From contig CALNHX010002997.1 of NCBI GenBank assembly GCA_940337035.1, forward strand, positions 1 to 64,000: 64,000 bases of DNA, read 5' to 3'. Both the position numbers and the translations under genes were made by a program. This document shows, one piece after another, positions 11,358 to 21,694 of this stretch; position 1 is the first letter of the stretch, and every line of letters begins with the position of its first letter. This DNA is from Agriotes lineatus. Its lineage: Eukaryota; Arthropoda; Insecta; Coleoptera; Elateridae. Under the pieces are notes generated by a model that had not been told where the DNA came from, did not search any database, and saw only the letters and a list, made by a program, of their open reading frames with translations.

Positions 11358-11483
11358 GGCCAGCCTACGTCTGGCCCGGCCAGCGTAAAGAAACGGTTAA
11401 CAATAAAAATGCTTGTTCAAGGCGGCGGCCAGCCTACGTCCGGCCCTGCCAGCGTTAACAATACAAATGCTTGCCGCGTCGCC
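11358..11483. repeat. Two-copy tandem duplication, 69-bp unit
   Basis: GGCCAGCCTACGT starts at 11358 and again at 11427, each followed by a GC-rich stretch and then a TTAACAATA..AATGCTTG tail. The second unit is followed by more GC-rich sequence to about 11560. Confidence 0.75.
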
Positions 11484-12659
11484 ACTTGTGCGCGTTCATG
11501 CTGCGTGTTGCTGCGCGATCGGCAGGTGCGCGCGCCTGCTTACGGTCTGGACGGCATCGGCTCTTATAATATAAGATTTGATATAAAAACATATATAAAA
11601 AATAATTGAAGTACAAAGTGCTTTACGTTATCACTTCTATACATACCACAAATTGTTAATTCATTGGTTACCAATTTGATCAATGTAAGCATTCACGTGC
11701 TTACTGTATGTTAATTCATTAATGCTCATGAATAAATAAAAATGAGAATACATTTCAGTTTCTAAGAGGAATCCTCTAAGTATTTAGAATTTTATGACGT
11801 CATTTTATGTGTTTAAGTTTCTATGATTATCACAAATGTGAATCTATTTAACAATATGTAGTGGATGTTCAACTTGTCAGAATTCAGTTTAAAGGATAAA
11901 CTTATTTTCGTGTACATTTTTGTTTATTTGTAGCTTATGGGAAGACAAAGCTATCATTTGACTGAAATTTTAGATTTCACTGTGTAGTCATACTAACATT
12001 TTATTGTAAACACTAACGATTAAACTTGTATATGTACCCAATTTTAACCTCTCAATTTTAAAATATTGAAATATGAAGTCCTAATAATATAAAAGCTGAA
12101 CAGTGTCAATCATCCTAAGAAAATAGATATAAAATTTAGGAAACTTCAAACGTTAACAGTGAGACACTTGTAGAATAATTAAGATAAGCACTGCACTGAA
12201 AATGTTTACAAAATTTATGAGGACAACACTGGAAGGTAGGCAACCCAAAAGACGTCTAAGCACGATAATACTCGTATAGTCGTACAACCAAAAATTGGAA
12301 ATCTATTTAAAATCAAGTTAGTAAATCATGGGAAGTGTAAATCATGTCTAAGTTGGTTTCATTCAATCAATACATAATTTAAGTCGAGCAGCTGTCAAGT
12401 AATGACAGTTCATTTATAAATTGAAGATGTTAACTGTTTTGTTAAGGCATTGTAACATTTTCCATGATTTAAGTACCTATGCACTAGTTGTTTAACCATA
12501 CACAGTATAAGCATCATATTTTCCTATGTGTTCTTTCACCTTTGCTATTAGTAAATTTGAAATTGGCATTGATAAATTTAAGGGAATAAAATACTCTCAT
12601 TCTACTATACAGTTTCAATAAATAAATGTGGGGAAAATTTTCGCAAAAATGGTTTAAAA
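11484..12659. other. Intergenic AT-rich, nothing recognised
   Basis: No supported gene, tandem array or element ends. The last base before the Penelope-like element begins its 13-bp target duplication (12660-12672). Confidence 0.5.
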
Positions 12660-12740
12660 TTCTGAATTGAATTCATTTTCTTATATGGGTATTTCGCCAC
12701 TCTGCAAATTAAAATATTAAATAACGAAAATATTAACAAC

Positions 12741-12778
12741 GAACGTTTCGAGGGACAATCTGCCCTCGTTATCAACGA
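12741..12778 (-). other. Hammerhead-like hairpin in Penelope terminal repeat, copy 1
   Basis: On the minus strand TTGATAA is followed by a 6-bp stem (CGAGGG/CCCTCG) with an 8-nt loop and then GAAAC. This is the layout of the hammerhead core CUGAUGA, stem II, GAAA. Penelope terminal repeats are reported to carry hammerhead motifs. The C3 and G8 positions here are T and A. I could not fold a convincing stem I, so this is a relict at best. Confidence 0.4.
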
Positions 12779-12877
12779 ATAACAATTAAAACTAACAAGA
12801 ACTTATCTTTTTTTCACTGGAAGAAAAAACGACCAACCTCCAATGAATTTTCTGACATTGACGTTTGTTGATATCTG

Positions 12878-13570
12878 TACCTACTTGATCTCATCTTTAA
12901 GAATCGATAGCCAACTATTGTCTAAAAATATTGAGAAAGACGACACGCATTTTTCTTCGTTAAGTAAAATGTATGCCGTTTCCTTAATTTTTCGCCTAGT
13001 TGACATCGATTCTTTAGACAAGATCTTTGTGTTGTTCCATTGTATTTTATGGTTTTCATCCCAAGCATGTTCTGCCAGCTTAGACTTATTGAATTGATAC
13101 GTTTTCAACATATTTTTATGTTCTTTAACTCTTACTGCTAAAGGCCTGGATGTTTCACCGATATAATATTTCCCGCATTCACAGGGAATACTATATATAT
13201 ACAATTCCTTGAATGCTGTTCTTCGTTGAACGGTTTAGTTTTTGTAAGAACTGACCGTAAAGTATTCATCGTTTTGAATACCGTCCTAACATTGAATCTA
13301 TTTCCAATTCGTCTAATTTTGTCAGATATGCCTGGAATATATGGTATAGTAAGAGTATTATATTTTTGAGTGTCATTCTTTTGTATGTGTGTGGCATTGC
13401 TTCGTGTATTGAAAATGTTCCGAACAAGAGTCTCTGGATAGCCATTATCTTGTAAAACATTAATAATAAATTCTTTCTCTTTTTTGAAAATTGTATCATT
13501 AGAGCAAACAACTTTGGCTCTGTCGTAAAGACTTTTTTCTACTCCCGCATGTATATATTCTGTTTTCTTC
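12878..13570 (-). pseudogene. Penelope-like element: linker and GIY-YIG endonuclease
   Basis: The C-terminal part of the Penelope polyprotein. The minus frame from 13572 reads the linker (SLYDRAKVVCSND...), then frameshifts near 13200 into the nuclease frame, which ends at a stop at 12881. The nuclease shows the expected order: a YSIPCECGKYYIGE core (GIY-YIG motifs with the conserved Cys pair), then the conserved Arg in VRVKEHK. It continues with HAWDENHKIQW and a C-terminal helix region. This enzyme nicks target DNA for target-primed reverse transcription. It is non-functional because of the frameshift. The same segment recurs inverted at 15803-16450, also broken. Confidence 0.85.
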
Positions 13571-13967
13571 ACAATCTACAGAATGGATATGTAGGCAATT
13601 GTAGTTAACTGAACGTATATGATTTCATATCCACACAAGGGTGGATATGAAATACACCAATCACAAACCACGTTAGTCGTGATTACCTAGGCAACTTTCA
13701 TTAATTGTTTGTTTTGCAATGGGCACGCCCTGCTGTGCCCTGTTTGTGGCAAACGTGATTTTGTTGTAAGATATCTTATTAATTAGCGTTGAATAAATTT
13801 TCTTTTAATTTTCCATTCTTTTCCATTGATAGGTCGTAGAAAAAATACACTGTACAACTCGAGTGGAATGTCCATATCGCCCTCGGATAATTGAGCACTC
13901 CGCCTACGGCGTCGTGCTCAAACTTTATCCTCGTGCGATATGGACATCATATCCACTCTCGTTGTAC
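13540..13967. repeat. Foldback insertion inside Penelope ORF
   Basis: Interrupts the Penelope ORF between GVVNSSLY and SLYDRAK. At its right end is a 116-bp palindrome (13852-13967) with outer arms GTACAACTCGAGTGG / CCACTCTCGTTGTAC and an inner pair CATATCGC / GCGATATG around a GC-rich centre. A second hairpin, TTTCATATCCAC / GTGGATATGAAA, lies at 13623-13650. The exact left boundary is uncertain. It looks like a non-autonomous element whose two hairpins share the GTGGATATGA motif. Confidence 0.65.
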
Positions 13968-15800
13968 AAACTACTATTTACAACGCCTGTCTTTATGTTT
14001 TTGTGATGGTTAGAATTAAAATGTAAGTACCTATTAGTATTGGTTTTCTTACGGTATACTGATGTTTCAAAAGTATTTATTGTGCGTGTGATTAGTGTAT
14101 CAAGAAAGGGTAACTGATTGTTTTGCTCTGTTTCTAATGTGAATTTGATGGAGGTTTCTTTACTGTTAATATGTTCAAGAAATTTGTCCACCTCATCTAT
14201 ATCATGAGGCCAAATTGCAAAAACATCATCGATATATCTCCACCAAACTACTGGTTTGTTGGTGTACGTGTAGACATGTTGTTGTTCAAAGTCTTCCATA
14301 AAAATGTTACTAACAATGGGAGATAAAGGTGAACCCATTGCAATCTTGTTGGTAAAATTCATTGTTTAGTTGAAAGTATGTCGTTTTAATGCATAGTGTT
14401 AAAAGTTCCATAATGGTACCAACGTTTAATGTTGTTCGTGTATGTAATGTGTTATCGTTTTGTAGCTTATGTTTAATGATGTTGAGTGTTTTGTCTACTG
14501 GAACATTAGTGAAGAGACTAACTACATCGAAACTAACCATTAAGTGTTGTGTGTTTATGTTTGCTTCTTTAAGTTTTTCAAGGAAATGGGGCGTGTTCTT
14601 TATATACGTGTCTGTATTTCCTGATATAGGAGTCAGTATCTTAAGTAAATATTTAGCTAAACTGTGACAAGGAAAACCTATAGAACTAACTATTGGCCTA
14701 AGTGGTACATTTGGTTTGTGTATCTTTGGTAATCCATAAAAATGTGGTGGTTTACTGTAGTGTGGTGTTAGCGTACGTCTTACAAAATCTGTAAATTGTT
14801 CTCTGTGTTTGTAAAGTGTTCTGTATATTTTTGTTTCTATTGTATGTGTTGGATCTTTATTTAGTTTAGTGTATTGTCCCTCACTAACTAGTGTTAAAAG
14901 TTTTTCGTTGTATGTGGTTGTGTCAAGTACTACTGTGGCGTTGCCTTTGTCTGCAGGTAGAATTTTAATTGTGTTATCGGTTTTTAGTGTGTGTAGTGAA
15001 TGTTTTTCTTGTTTGGATATATTTTGTCTGATTGTGTAAGGTCGTTCTAGTATGAATTTTGTTTCTAATTCTGTATTCCTGTCTAATGTCTTCTGGAAGT
15101 TTTTGACAAGTCTCTTCTATAGCTGTAACTAAATCAAGTTTATTAATTCGTTTTGGCGCCACTGCGTAGTTGAGCCCTTTGCCAATAACTAATTTGTCAG
15201 TGGCGTTTAGTTCTTTAGAAGACAGATTAACTACAGTTTTATTTAAAAAAGTGTCACTGTTCTTTAGTGTATTTAGTTCAATTGTGTGTTTTTCTTGTAT
15301 GAGGTGTTGGTACTTTTTTAAATGTGTACGTTTTTGCTCTGTGTGTGTTTTGTTGTAGGTATTACTAATAGAGTTGTACATACGATTGAAATCGTCTTCC
15401 CGTACATCCCTTTGCATAACCTGTTCCAGTTTGTTTATGTCAGAAAATAGTATCACTTTGTTATGTCTGTGAAATTGTATTCTGTCTCTAACTAGAGCTT
15501 CACTAGCTCTTTTCATGATATTACTAGAACGAGCACTTACATAAGGTGCTTTGAGTCTAAACCCTTTTGGAATAATACAGCTATTTCTACAACGACATAG
15601 GAAAGTTATACTATTTTCAGAGTGTGCCAGCTTCTTGTAAAGTGTTTCCCAACTTCGGAAGTTACTAGTTATGTTAGGCCCATACCTTTGATTAAGATAA
15701 TCTCTGAAACTTCTTTGTGGCGTGAATTCATAATTCATTTTCTTATATGGGTATTTCGCCACTCTGCAAATTAAAATATTAAATAACGAAAATATTAACA
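13968..15800 (-). pseudogene. Penelope-like element: N-terminal region and reverse transcriptase
   Basis: The minus frame opens in the terminal repeat (15843) and reads through the likely start MNYEFTPQRSFRDYLNQRYG. It is followed by the Cys-containing N-terminal region of Penelope proteins (SITFLCRCRNSCIIPKG). Near 15075 the frame shifts and continues as ILPADKGNATVVLD and PHFYGLPKIHK, diagnostic of Penelope RT. VSFDVVSLFTNVP follows (first catalytic Asp) from 14540. A second shift near 14345 leads to IAMGSPLSPIVSNIFM and WWRYIDDVFAIW, where YIDD is the catalytic loop. The catalytic Asp residues are intact but the two frameshifts and the downstream insertion prevent a full product. The family is related to telomerase RT, which makes its presence beside telomere-like repeats elsewhere in the window of passing interest only. 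Confidence 0.9.
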
Positions 15801-15802
15801 AC

Positions 15803-16693
15803 GACAGAGCCAAAGTTGTTTGCTCTAATGATACAATTTTCAAAAAAGAGAAAGAATTTATTATTAATGTTTTACAAGATAATGGCTATCCAGAGACTCT
15901 TGTTCGGAACATTTTCAATACACGAAGCAATGCCACACACATACAAAGGAATGACACTCAAAAATATAATACTCTTACTATACCATATATTCCAGGCGTA
16001 TCTGACAAAATTAGACGAATTGGAAATAGATTCAATGTTAGGACGGTATTCAAAAACGATGAATACTTTACGGTCAGTTCTTACAAAAACTAAACCGTTC
16101 AACGAAGAACAGCATTCAAGGAATTGTATATATAGTATTCCCTGTGAATGCGGAAATATTATATCGGTGAAACATCCAGGCCCTTTAGCAGTAAGAGTTA
16201 AAGAACATAAAATATGTTGAAAACGTATCAATTCAATAAGTCTAAGCTGGCAGAACAGCTTGGGATGAAAACCCATAAAATACAATGGAACAACACAAAG
16301 ATCTTGTCTAAAGAATCGATGTCAACTAGAGCGAAAAATTAAGGAAAACGGCATACATTTTACTTAAACGAAGAAAAATGCGTGTCGTCTTTCTCAATAT
16401 TTTTAGACAATAGTTGGCTATCGATTCTTAAAGATGAGATCAAGTAGGTACAGATATCAACAAACGTCAATGTCAGAAAATTCATTGGAGGTTGGTCGTT
16501 TTTTCTTCCAGTGAAAAAAAGATATGTTCTTGTTAGTTTTAATTGTTATTCGTTGATAACGAGGGCAGATTGTCCCTCGAAACGTTCGTTGTTAATATTT
16601 TCGTTATTTAAATATTTTTAATTTGCAGAGTGGCGAAATACCCATATAAGAAAATGAATTATGAATTCACGCCACAAAGAAGTTTCAGAGATT
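15803..16693 (+). repeat. Inverted partial Penelope copy
   Basis: From 15803 the plus strand repeats, inverted, the main-copy segment 13529-12690: linker, GIY-YIG region (broken differently), 3' untranslated part and terminal repeat. It then runs directly into the N-terminal codons (RVAKYPYKKMNYEFTPQRSFRD) and ends at CAGAGATT before the target duplication. Thus it includes a 3'-to-5' tandem junction. The head-to-head junction at 15798-15806 shares the short word CGACAGAG/ACGA with the main copy. Confidence 0.85.
16551..16590 (+). other. Hammerhead-like hairpin in Penelope terminal repeat, copy 2
   Basis: Inverted copy of the hairpin at 12741-12778: CGTTGATAA, stem CGAGGG with loop CAGATTGT and CCCTCG, then GAAACGTTCG. 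The core is identical in both copies. The copy adjoining the head-to-head junction (near 15800) is truncated just before it. Confidence 0.4.
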
Positions 16694-16706
16694 TTCTGAA
16701 TTGAAT

Positions 16707-17869
16707 ATTATGGTGAAGTCTGATCAAGTATTTTCCAGTAAAACAAATTTTTTCGAAATTTTGTTTCAAAACGTTTAACAACAACAAACTGTCATAGGTG
16801 GGCTACAGCTGATTTCCGCAACGGCGCTTACAGAAAGCGAGTGCCGCGCCGCGGTCGGTAAATTTGTGAAGGACCGCCAAACCACTGACATGCGTACTGG
16901 AAATCTGACATCAAAATTAAGCTAGCTGTCCCTACTGATTGATGTTTATACTGTGAACCATATACTAGCATAGAAAATGTTGAAACGACGTATATGTCTT
17001 CCAAAGTACCCAAATGGATATGTCAAATTTGAAGGTTATTTAGAAAGTGTCACAGACTGAATGACAATTATAAGCAGTCTAGCCTGATTTTAAATAGCTT
17101 TTATGTCCTACCAGTACATTAATTGAAATTAATGACTCTATTTTAAGGTATCTTAGATACTAAATAACGCTCCAGGGCAATTATTTTCTTCATAAGAACC
17201 ACTAGGGTTATTATGAAAAATTAACAGTATTTGTTTCCATGGATACAACCTTTATTTCAAAAATTATGCACCACTGTCACAATGAAAATTAATGACAGCT
17301 CATCTAATGTCACAAATCTAACTTAGATCAGCTAACTAGATCAATCTTAAATACTATATCATAGTAATTATATGAATTGAATTAGGTAAGAAAATTGGTA
17401 GGACATAAAAACCTTGAAGGCACCACGGTCATTATGAGCTAAGAGCCCGCGATTGTTGTACACACTTCGGGCCAAACGCCCTCCGGTTAGTACACTAACA
17501 ATCTTGGGCTCTTATTTTACTCATAATGCCCCTTGGTACCTTAATAACTATTCAATTTCTGGTTGGAATACTCTTTTTATAAGCAATCTATTCGGTGCCA
17601 TCACTAAACCCCACCTCCTTTTTTATAATTGGTCGGCACGGTATACTTCTTAACGGTTGCTATATTTAGGTGTGCCTACCCAGGAATAAGGCAAGCACCT
17701 TATCAGCTTACTGAAACTATTATTATTATTTTTTTTTCAATTATCACTGGTAACAAATGTCAATAATTATATACCACTCTCCTTGATAAATTGAATGTCA
17801 GATTATTTTGTCCCCTAACCACATACCGTAGCTATACAATAACACTCAATCAATAAATATAAAAACTAA
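16707..17869. other. Intergenic; dispersed repeat, see also foldback
   Basis: No gene. A weak inverted pair, TTTATGTCCTACCAGT near 17100 and its complement near 17393, may mark a 310-bp element. 17596-17669 is an inverted copy of 11122-11192. A palindrome at 17417-17541 is listed separately. Confidence 0.5.
17417..17541. repeat. Palindromic MITE-like repeat
   Basis: Arms AAGGCACCACGGTCATTATG and CATAATGCCCCTTGGTACCTT, continuing with AAGAGCCCGCGATTGTTGTAC against GTAC.AACAATCTTGGGCTCTT. The loop is about 25 bp. No defined target duplication. Confidence 0.7.
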
Positions 17870-18283
17870 GTATTGGAAATAAAATGAGTGACAGCGCGAT
17901 AACCATGAAAACTCGGCCCGCTTCACGGAAGGTTTGAAGCAAAGAGCATTATATGCTCTTTGGTTTGAAGGGAATTTTTACGAGTTGCAAATGCGAGGCA
18001 AATTCAGAGTTAGCGTAAGAATACGCAGTTTAGAGTGGAGAAGCAAGTGTGATAAAAATTAAAAACTAGAAAAGGAGTTATTAGCGTAAATAACCGCAGT
18101 TTGTGCGTGAGTAGAGTCCTAACGATCCTAACCCTAACAATCAACATCTGGCACCGCACCGCGATAACGCAGCCGACCGGTTCTAATAGAGGAGCGCGCG
18201 TGTACGTAAAATTGGAGATGGGCGGTTACCAAACACATTAAAAATAATTATCTAAACGCGAATCGCGACATAAAACTGAGGAA

Positions 18284-18634
18284 ATGCAGAAGGACGCGCT
18301 ACACTGTAGTTTGCTCGAACTGCAAGCGAAGTTACAACTTGTTCAGAAAGAACTAGAAATGGAACTTCAAAACACAAAGACGGAAGCAGAGCAGATGGTG
18401 AGGGAACTAAACAACCTAAAAGCGGTAATAAAGTCGAGAGAAAAGGAAAGAGACAGGGAGAGGAAAATGCTTTACCAACAATTAGCGACACTACACATCA
18501 AGCTACATAAACCAAAACCCGCCAATACCAAACCGATAATAAGATACTCATCAGACGAACTCATGCTTTTGTCGATGGAGGATAGAGGAGAAAAGATAGT
18601 AAAGCAATGGAAAACCAAAGTAGAGGAGCTATGA
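18284..18634 (+). pseudogene. LINE ORF1-like coiled-coil frame
   Basis: A 116-codon open frame in the 5' part of the LINE. Residues 1 to about 75 are strongly heptad-like and charged (LQAKLQLVQKELEMELQ, then REKERDRERKM), predicting a coiled coil. The tail has a short DELMLLSMEDRGE segment. There is no zinc knuckle or RRM. Position just upstream of the endonuclease suggests a small ORF1 or an N-terminal extension of the main ORF. After its stop at 18634 there are about 90 bp with further stops before the endonuclease begins at about 18722. It is intact as a frame, but functional status cannot be judged. Confidence 0.5.
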
Positions 18635-18724
18635 ATTGAAGCAGATAGGAAGAGAACGAGAAGTATTCCACGCAAGGAAAGCAGTAAAAAGCAGCAAAAA
18701 CGAGAAATAAAATAGTAATTAAAA

Positions 18725-19595
18725 TAGGGCAGTGGAACGTGAGGACGTTACATCAGGCAGGAAACTTACAACAAGCAAGAGGAGAAATGAAAAGTTACAA
18801 ACTAGAAATGCTAGGTATAAGCGAAACACGATGGAAAAATAGTGGAGAAGTAGCATACGATGACTGCCACTTCATATACTCAGGGTTAACGGAGGAAAAC
18901 GATATCCATGAATACGGGGTAGGTATCCTGATTAGCAAAAATTTTAAAGGATTGCTCACAGAATGGAATCCAGTATCGGAAAGGATTATCACTGCCCGGT
19001 TTCAAGTAGGAAAGAAGAAAATCTCAGTAGTTCAATGTTACGCACCTACAGAAGTAGCAGAATACGATGAAAAAAACCAAATTTTAACACTCCACTAGGC
19101 GCAACCTTAAAGAAAGTAAATAGAAACGACACAATATTTTTAATGGGGGTCTTCAATGCCAGAGTAGGGGCAGAAAACGAAGGAGTAGAACACATAATGG
19201 GCAGACAAGGGGTAGGAGAAAGAAATGAAAATGGAGAACTCATGATAGAATTGTGCGGAATTTACGACCTAGAAATAGGAGGGACTGCTATCGAACATAA
19301 AAGAAGTCACAAAATGACATGGATTTCACCAGATAAAAAAACGGAAAGTCAAATCGACCACTTTTGCATAAGTAGAAAAGTAAGAAACATGCTACTGGAC
19401 GTGCGTAATAGAAGAGGGGCAGACCTAGGGACAGACCATTACCTGCTGGTTGCAAAAATATGCATCAACGACGAGAAAAGCCAACGCAAAAAGGAAAGCA
19501 ATAGAGTTAATCAAGTCAATTTCAGAAATGCATTCACCGACAAAGAAAAAGAGAAATTCACACACAAAACTAAAATAAAGCCTACAAGGAATTGA
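18725..19595 (+). pseudogene. LINE endonuclease domain (APE type), inactivated
   Basis: The frame starts WNVRTLHQAG, the typical N-terminal strand of RTE endonucleases, and continues with LGISETRW (catalytic Glu) and YGVGILISK. A frameshift near 19080 separates this from the second half. There the expected GDFNA motif reads GVFNARVG, so the catalytic Asp is lost. The C-terminal motifs MTWISPD, SQIDHFCISR and LGTDHYLLVAK are present. The domain nicks the target for reverse transcription in active elements. Here a frameshift and a catalytic substitution mean it cannot work. Confidence 0.85.
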
Positions 19596-21663
19596 CTCCA
19601 AAAATGCGTCAGTAGAGGAGATGTGGCTAAATTGCAAAAAAATTTACATAAATGCATGTAAGGAAGCTAAGGGCAGAAAAATAAATCAATAAGCAAACTG
19701 ATGAGTAATGACACTTGGGGTGAAGATAAAGGAAAGAAAACAGCTGAAGATACGAGGCCTACATGCACAACTTGTAGAGGAACAGGCGGATATCCAAAGC
19801 AAAGATAATATATATATTAACTTTGTCCAAAGGCTCTATCAAATGAAAAATAAAGAGATTAAAAGGAGTATTAGAGTAGACAAGCGTAATCAAATAGAAA
19901 ACTTGGCAAAAAACGTACAATTAGCTGCAAGTAATGGAAACAGCAAAGAGTTATATAGGATAATAGACAAACTAGCGGGTAAGAACAAAAACAAGGCAGA
20001 CATCCCAGTGAAAGTAAGAGACGGACAAATCCTGACGACAACTCAAACTCAATTAGAAAGATGGCATGACCACTTCAAGGAAGTAGCACAAACCAGGAGG
20101 ACCTACGAACCAGAGACGTCAAGAAACACGACAGGAAGAAATGATAATAAATATCGACCCCCCTTCGACAGAGGAAATACAAAAGGCTATATAGCAGATG
20201 AAATCTGGAAAAGCACCAGGCGTGGATCAGATCACGATAGATATGCTAAAAATGGATCAGCCCACAACACTGAATATACTGCATCTACTATTTGAGAAAA
20301 TCTGATTGAGGAAAACTTCCCAAACGATTGGAAAGAAGGAGTAATAATAAAGATCCCAAAAAAAGGAGACCTGAGAAATTGCTCAAACTGGAGAGGAATA
20401 AATTTACTGAGTGTAGCCAATAAAATATTTTACAAAATTATCCTGAACCGAATTACAACGCAGTTGACTAGGGGATCCGTAAGAAACAAGCAGGGTTTCG
20501 AGCAAACCACTCATGCATAGGACCAGATTACCATCTTAAGGGTCATAACAGAGCAATCCAGAGAATTTCAGTCGCCATTATATATCTTATTTATAGACTT
20601 TGAAAAAAGCCTTCGATTCTATATATAGAGATTACATATGGGCAACGCTTACAAGAAGAAGCTTATCGGATAAAATAATACGCCTAATAAAAGCTGGTTA
20701 TAAGGGGTTTAAAATGCAGGGTCTTACATAAAGGCAAACTCACAAAAAGGTTATTGAATGCGAAACAGGAGTCCGACAGGGATGTATCCTATCACTCTTA
20801 CTGTTTACAGTTGTGCTAGACGAAGTTCTACGCAACTCGTTCAAAAAAAGAGAGGAATAAGATGGAGCTTAACCGAACGCTTAGAAAGCCTGGAATATAC
20901 CGACGACATATGCTTACTTTCCCAAAACCAACCAGCCATGCAAGAAAAATTTAACACATTACAACGTGAAGCGAGCAAAGCAGGATTAAAAATAAACATG
21001 AAAAAAACAAAAATGATGATAGCAAACATAGAAGGGGACAACAACATATTCTATCCTGATAGTAGTGAAGTGGAAAAAACAGAAAAATTTGCATATCTAG
21101 GTAGCGTGATTGTGAGGGATGGTGGTTCAACCCTAGACGTCGAGCACAGAATAAATAAAGCGAGAGGAATTTTTATCAACATGAGTAAAATATGAAGAGC
21201 AATCAATCTAGAAGAGAAAACAAAGTTAAAAGTGTTTAACACAACTGTTAAAGCGGTGTTATTGTACGGGTGCGAATCGTGGGGAATTACCAGTGCTACC
21301 ATAGCAAAATTACAAATCTTCGTCAACAGGTGCCTGAGATACATACTTGGGATAAGGTGGCAAGATAGGGTATCAAATCAAGAACTGATGGAAAGAACGA
21401 GCCAACTAGAAGTAATCACAGAGGTCCGTAAAAGAAAATATGGATGGATCGGCCACACCGCAAGAAAGAGCGAAGATGAAACCTGCAGAGTAACCCTAAC
21501 ATGAAACCCGCAAGGAAGAAGGAAGCCAGGTAGACCAAGAATAACATGGAGACGTAGCGTGGAAGAGGAAACAGAAAAATCGATCCAGCAACTGAGGGGA
21601 ATGGTAAGAAACAGAGACGAGTGGAGACACTTCGTCAACACCCTATGTCCCGTAAGGGAATAA
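19596..21663 (+). pseudogene. LINE reverse transcriptase and C-terminal region, inactivated
   Basis: After a linker with VRDGQILTTTQTQLERWHDHF (usual before RTE RTs), the RT blocks appear in three frames. NDWKEGVIIKIPKKGD and CSNWRGINLLSVANKIFYKI lie near 20320-20440. LFIDFEKS (first Asp) is near 20590, RQGCIL is broken near 20770, and YTDDICLLSQ, the catalytic loop, is near 20900. The thumb and C-terminal segment includes LKINMKKTKMM, FAYLGSVI and YGCESWGIT. The end carries HTARKSEDETCR, GRRKPGRPRITWRRSVEEE and RDEWRHFVNTLCP. Multiple stops and frameshifts are present (for example 20296, 20519 and 21195). Confidence 0.85.
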
Positions 21664-21694
21664 TGGGACTTGTATGTATGTACGTATTGGAAAT

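Larger units (their letters stand above)
12673..16693 (-). mobile_element. Penelope-like element with inverted partial copy
   Basis: A complete insertion unit flanked by the 13-bp direct repeat TTCTGAATTGAAT (12660-12672 and 16694-16706). The main copy runs on the minus strand from 15806 to 12673 with RT and GIY-YIG nuclease relics. Joined head-to-head at about 15803 is a plus-strand partial copy (15803-16693). It starts in the linker before GIY-YIG, passes through the 3' end and continues into the start of another unit. Penelope-like elements are known for long-terminal-repeat-like sequences in direct or inverted arrangement and for variable target duplications, and this fits both. ORFs are broken by at least three frameshifts and a foldback insertion (13540-13967). 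Confidence 0.88.
17881..21683 (+). mobile_element. RTE-like LINE, near full length (3.8 kb)
   Basis: A non-LTR retrotransposon flanked by the 11-bp direct repeat GTATTGGAAAT (17870-17880 and 21684-21694). It has a 5' leader of about 400 bp, a coiled-coil frame (18284-18634), an APE endonuclease relic, a reverse-transcriptase relic and the C-terminal WR..V..RDEWRHFV block. It ends in a short TGTATGTATG repeat rather than poly-A, as RTE elements often do. The size is about that of intact RTE elements. Several frameshifts and stops are present, and a catalytic Asp of the endonuclease is replaced by Val. Confidence 0.85.
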
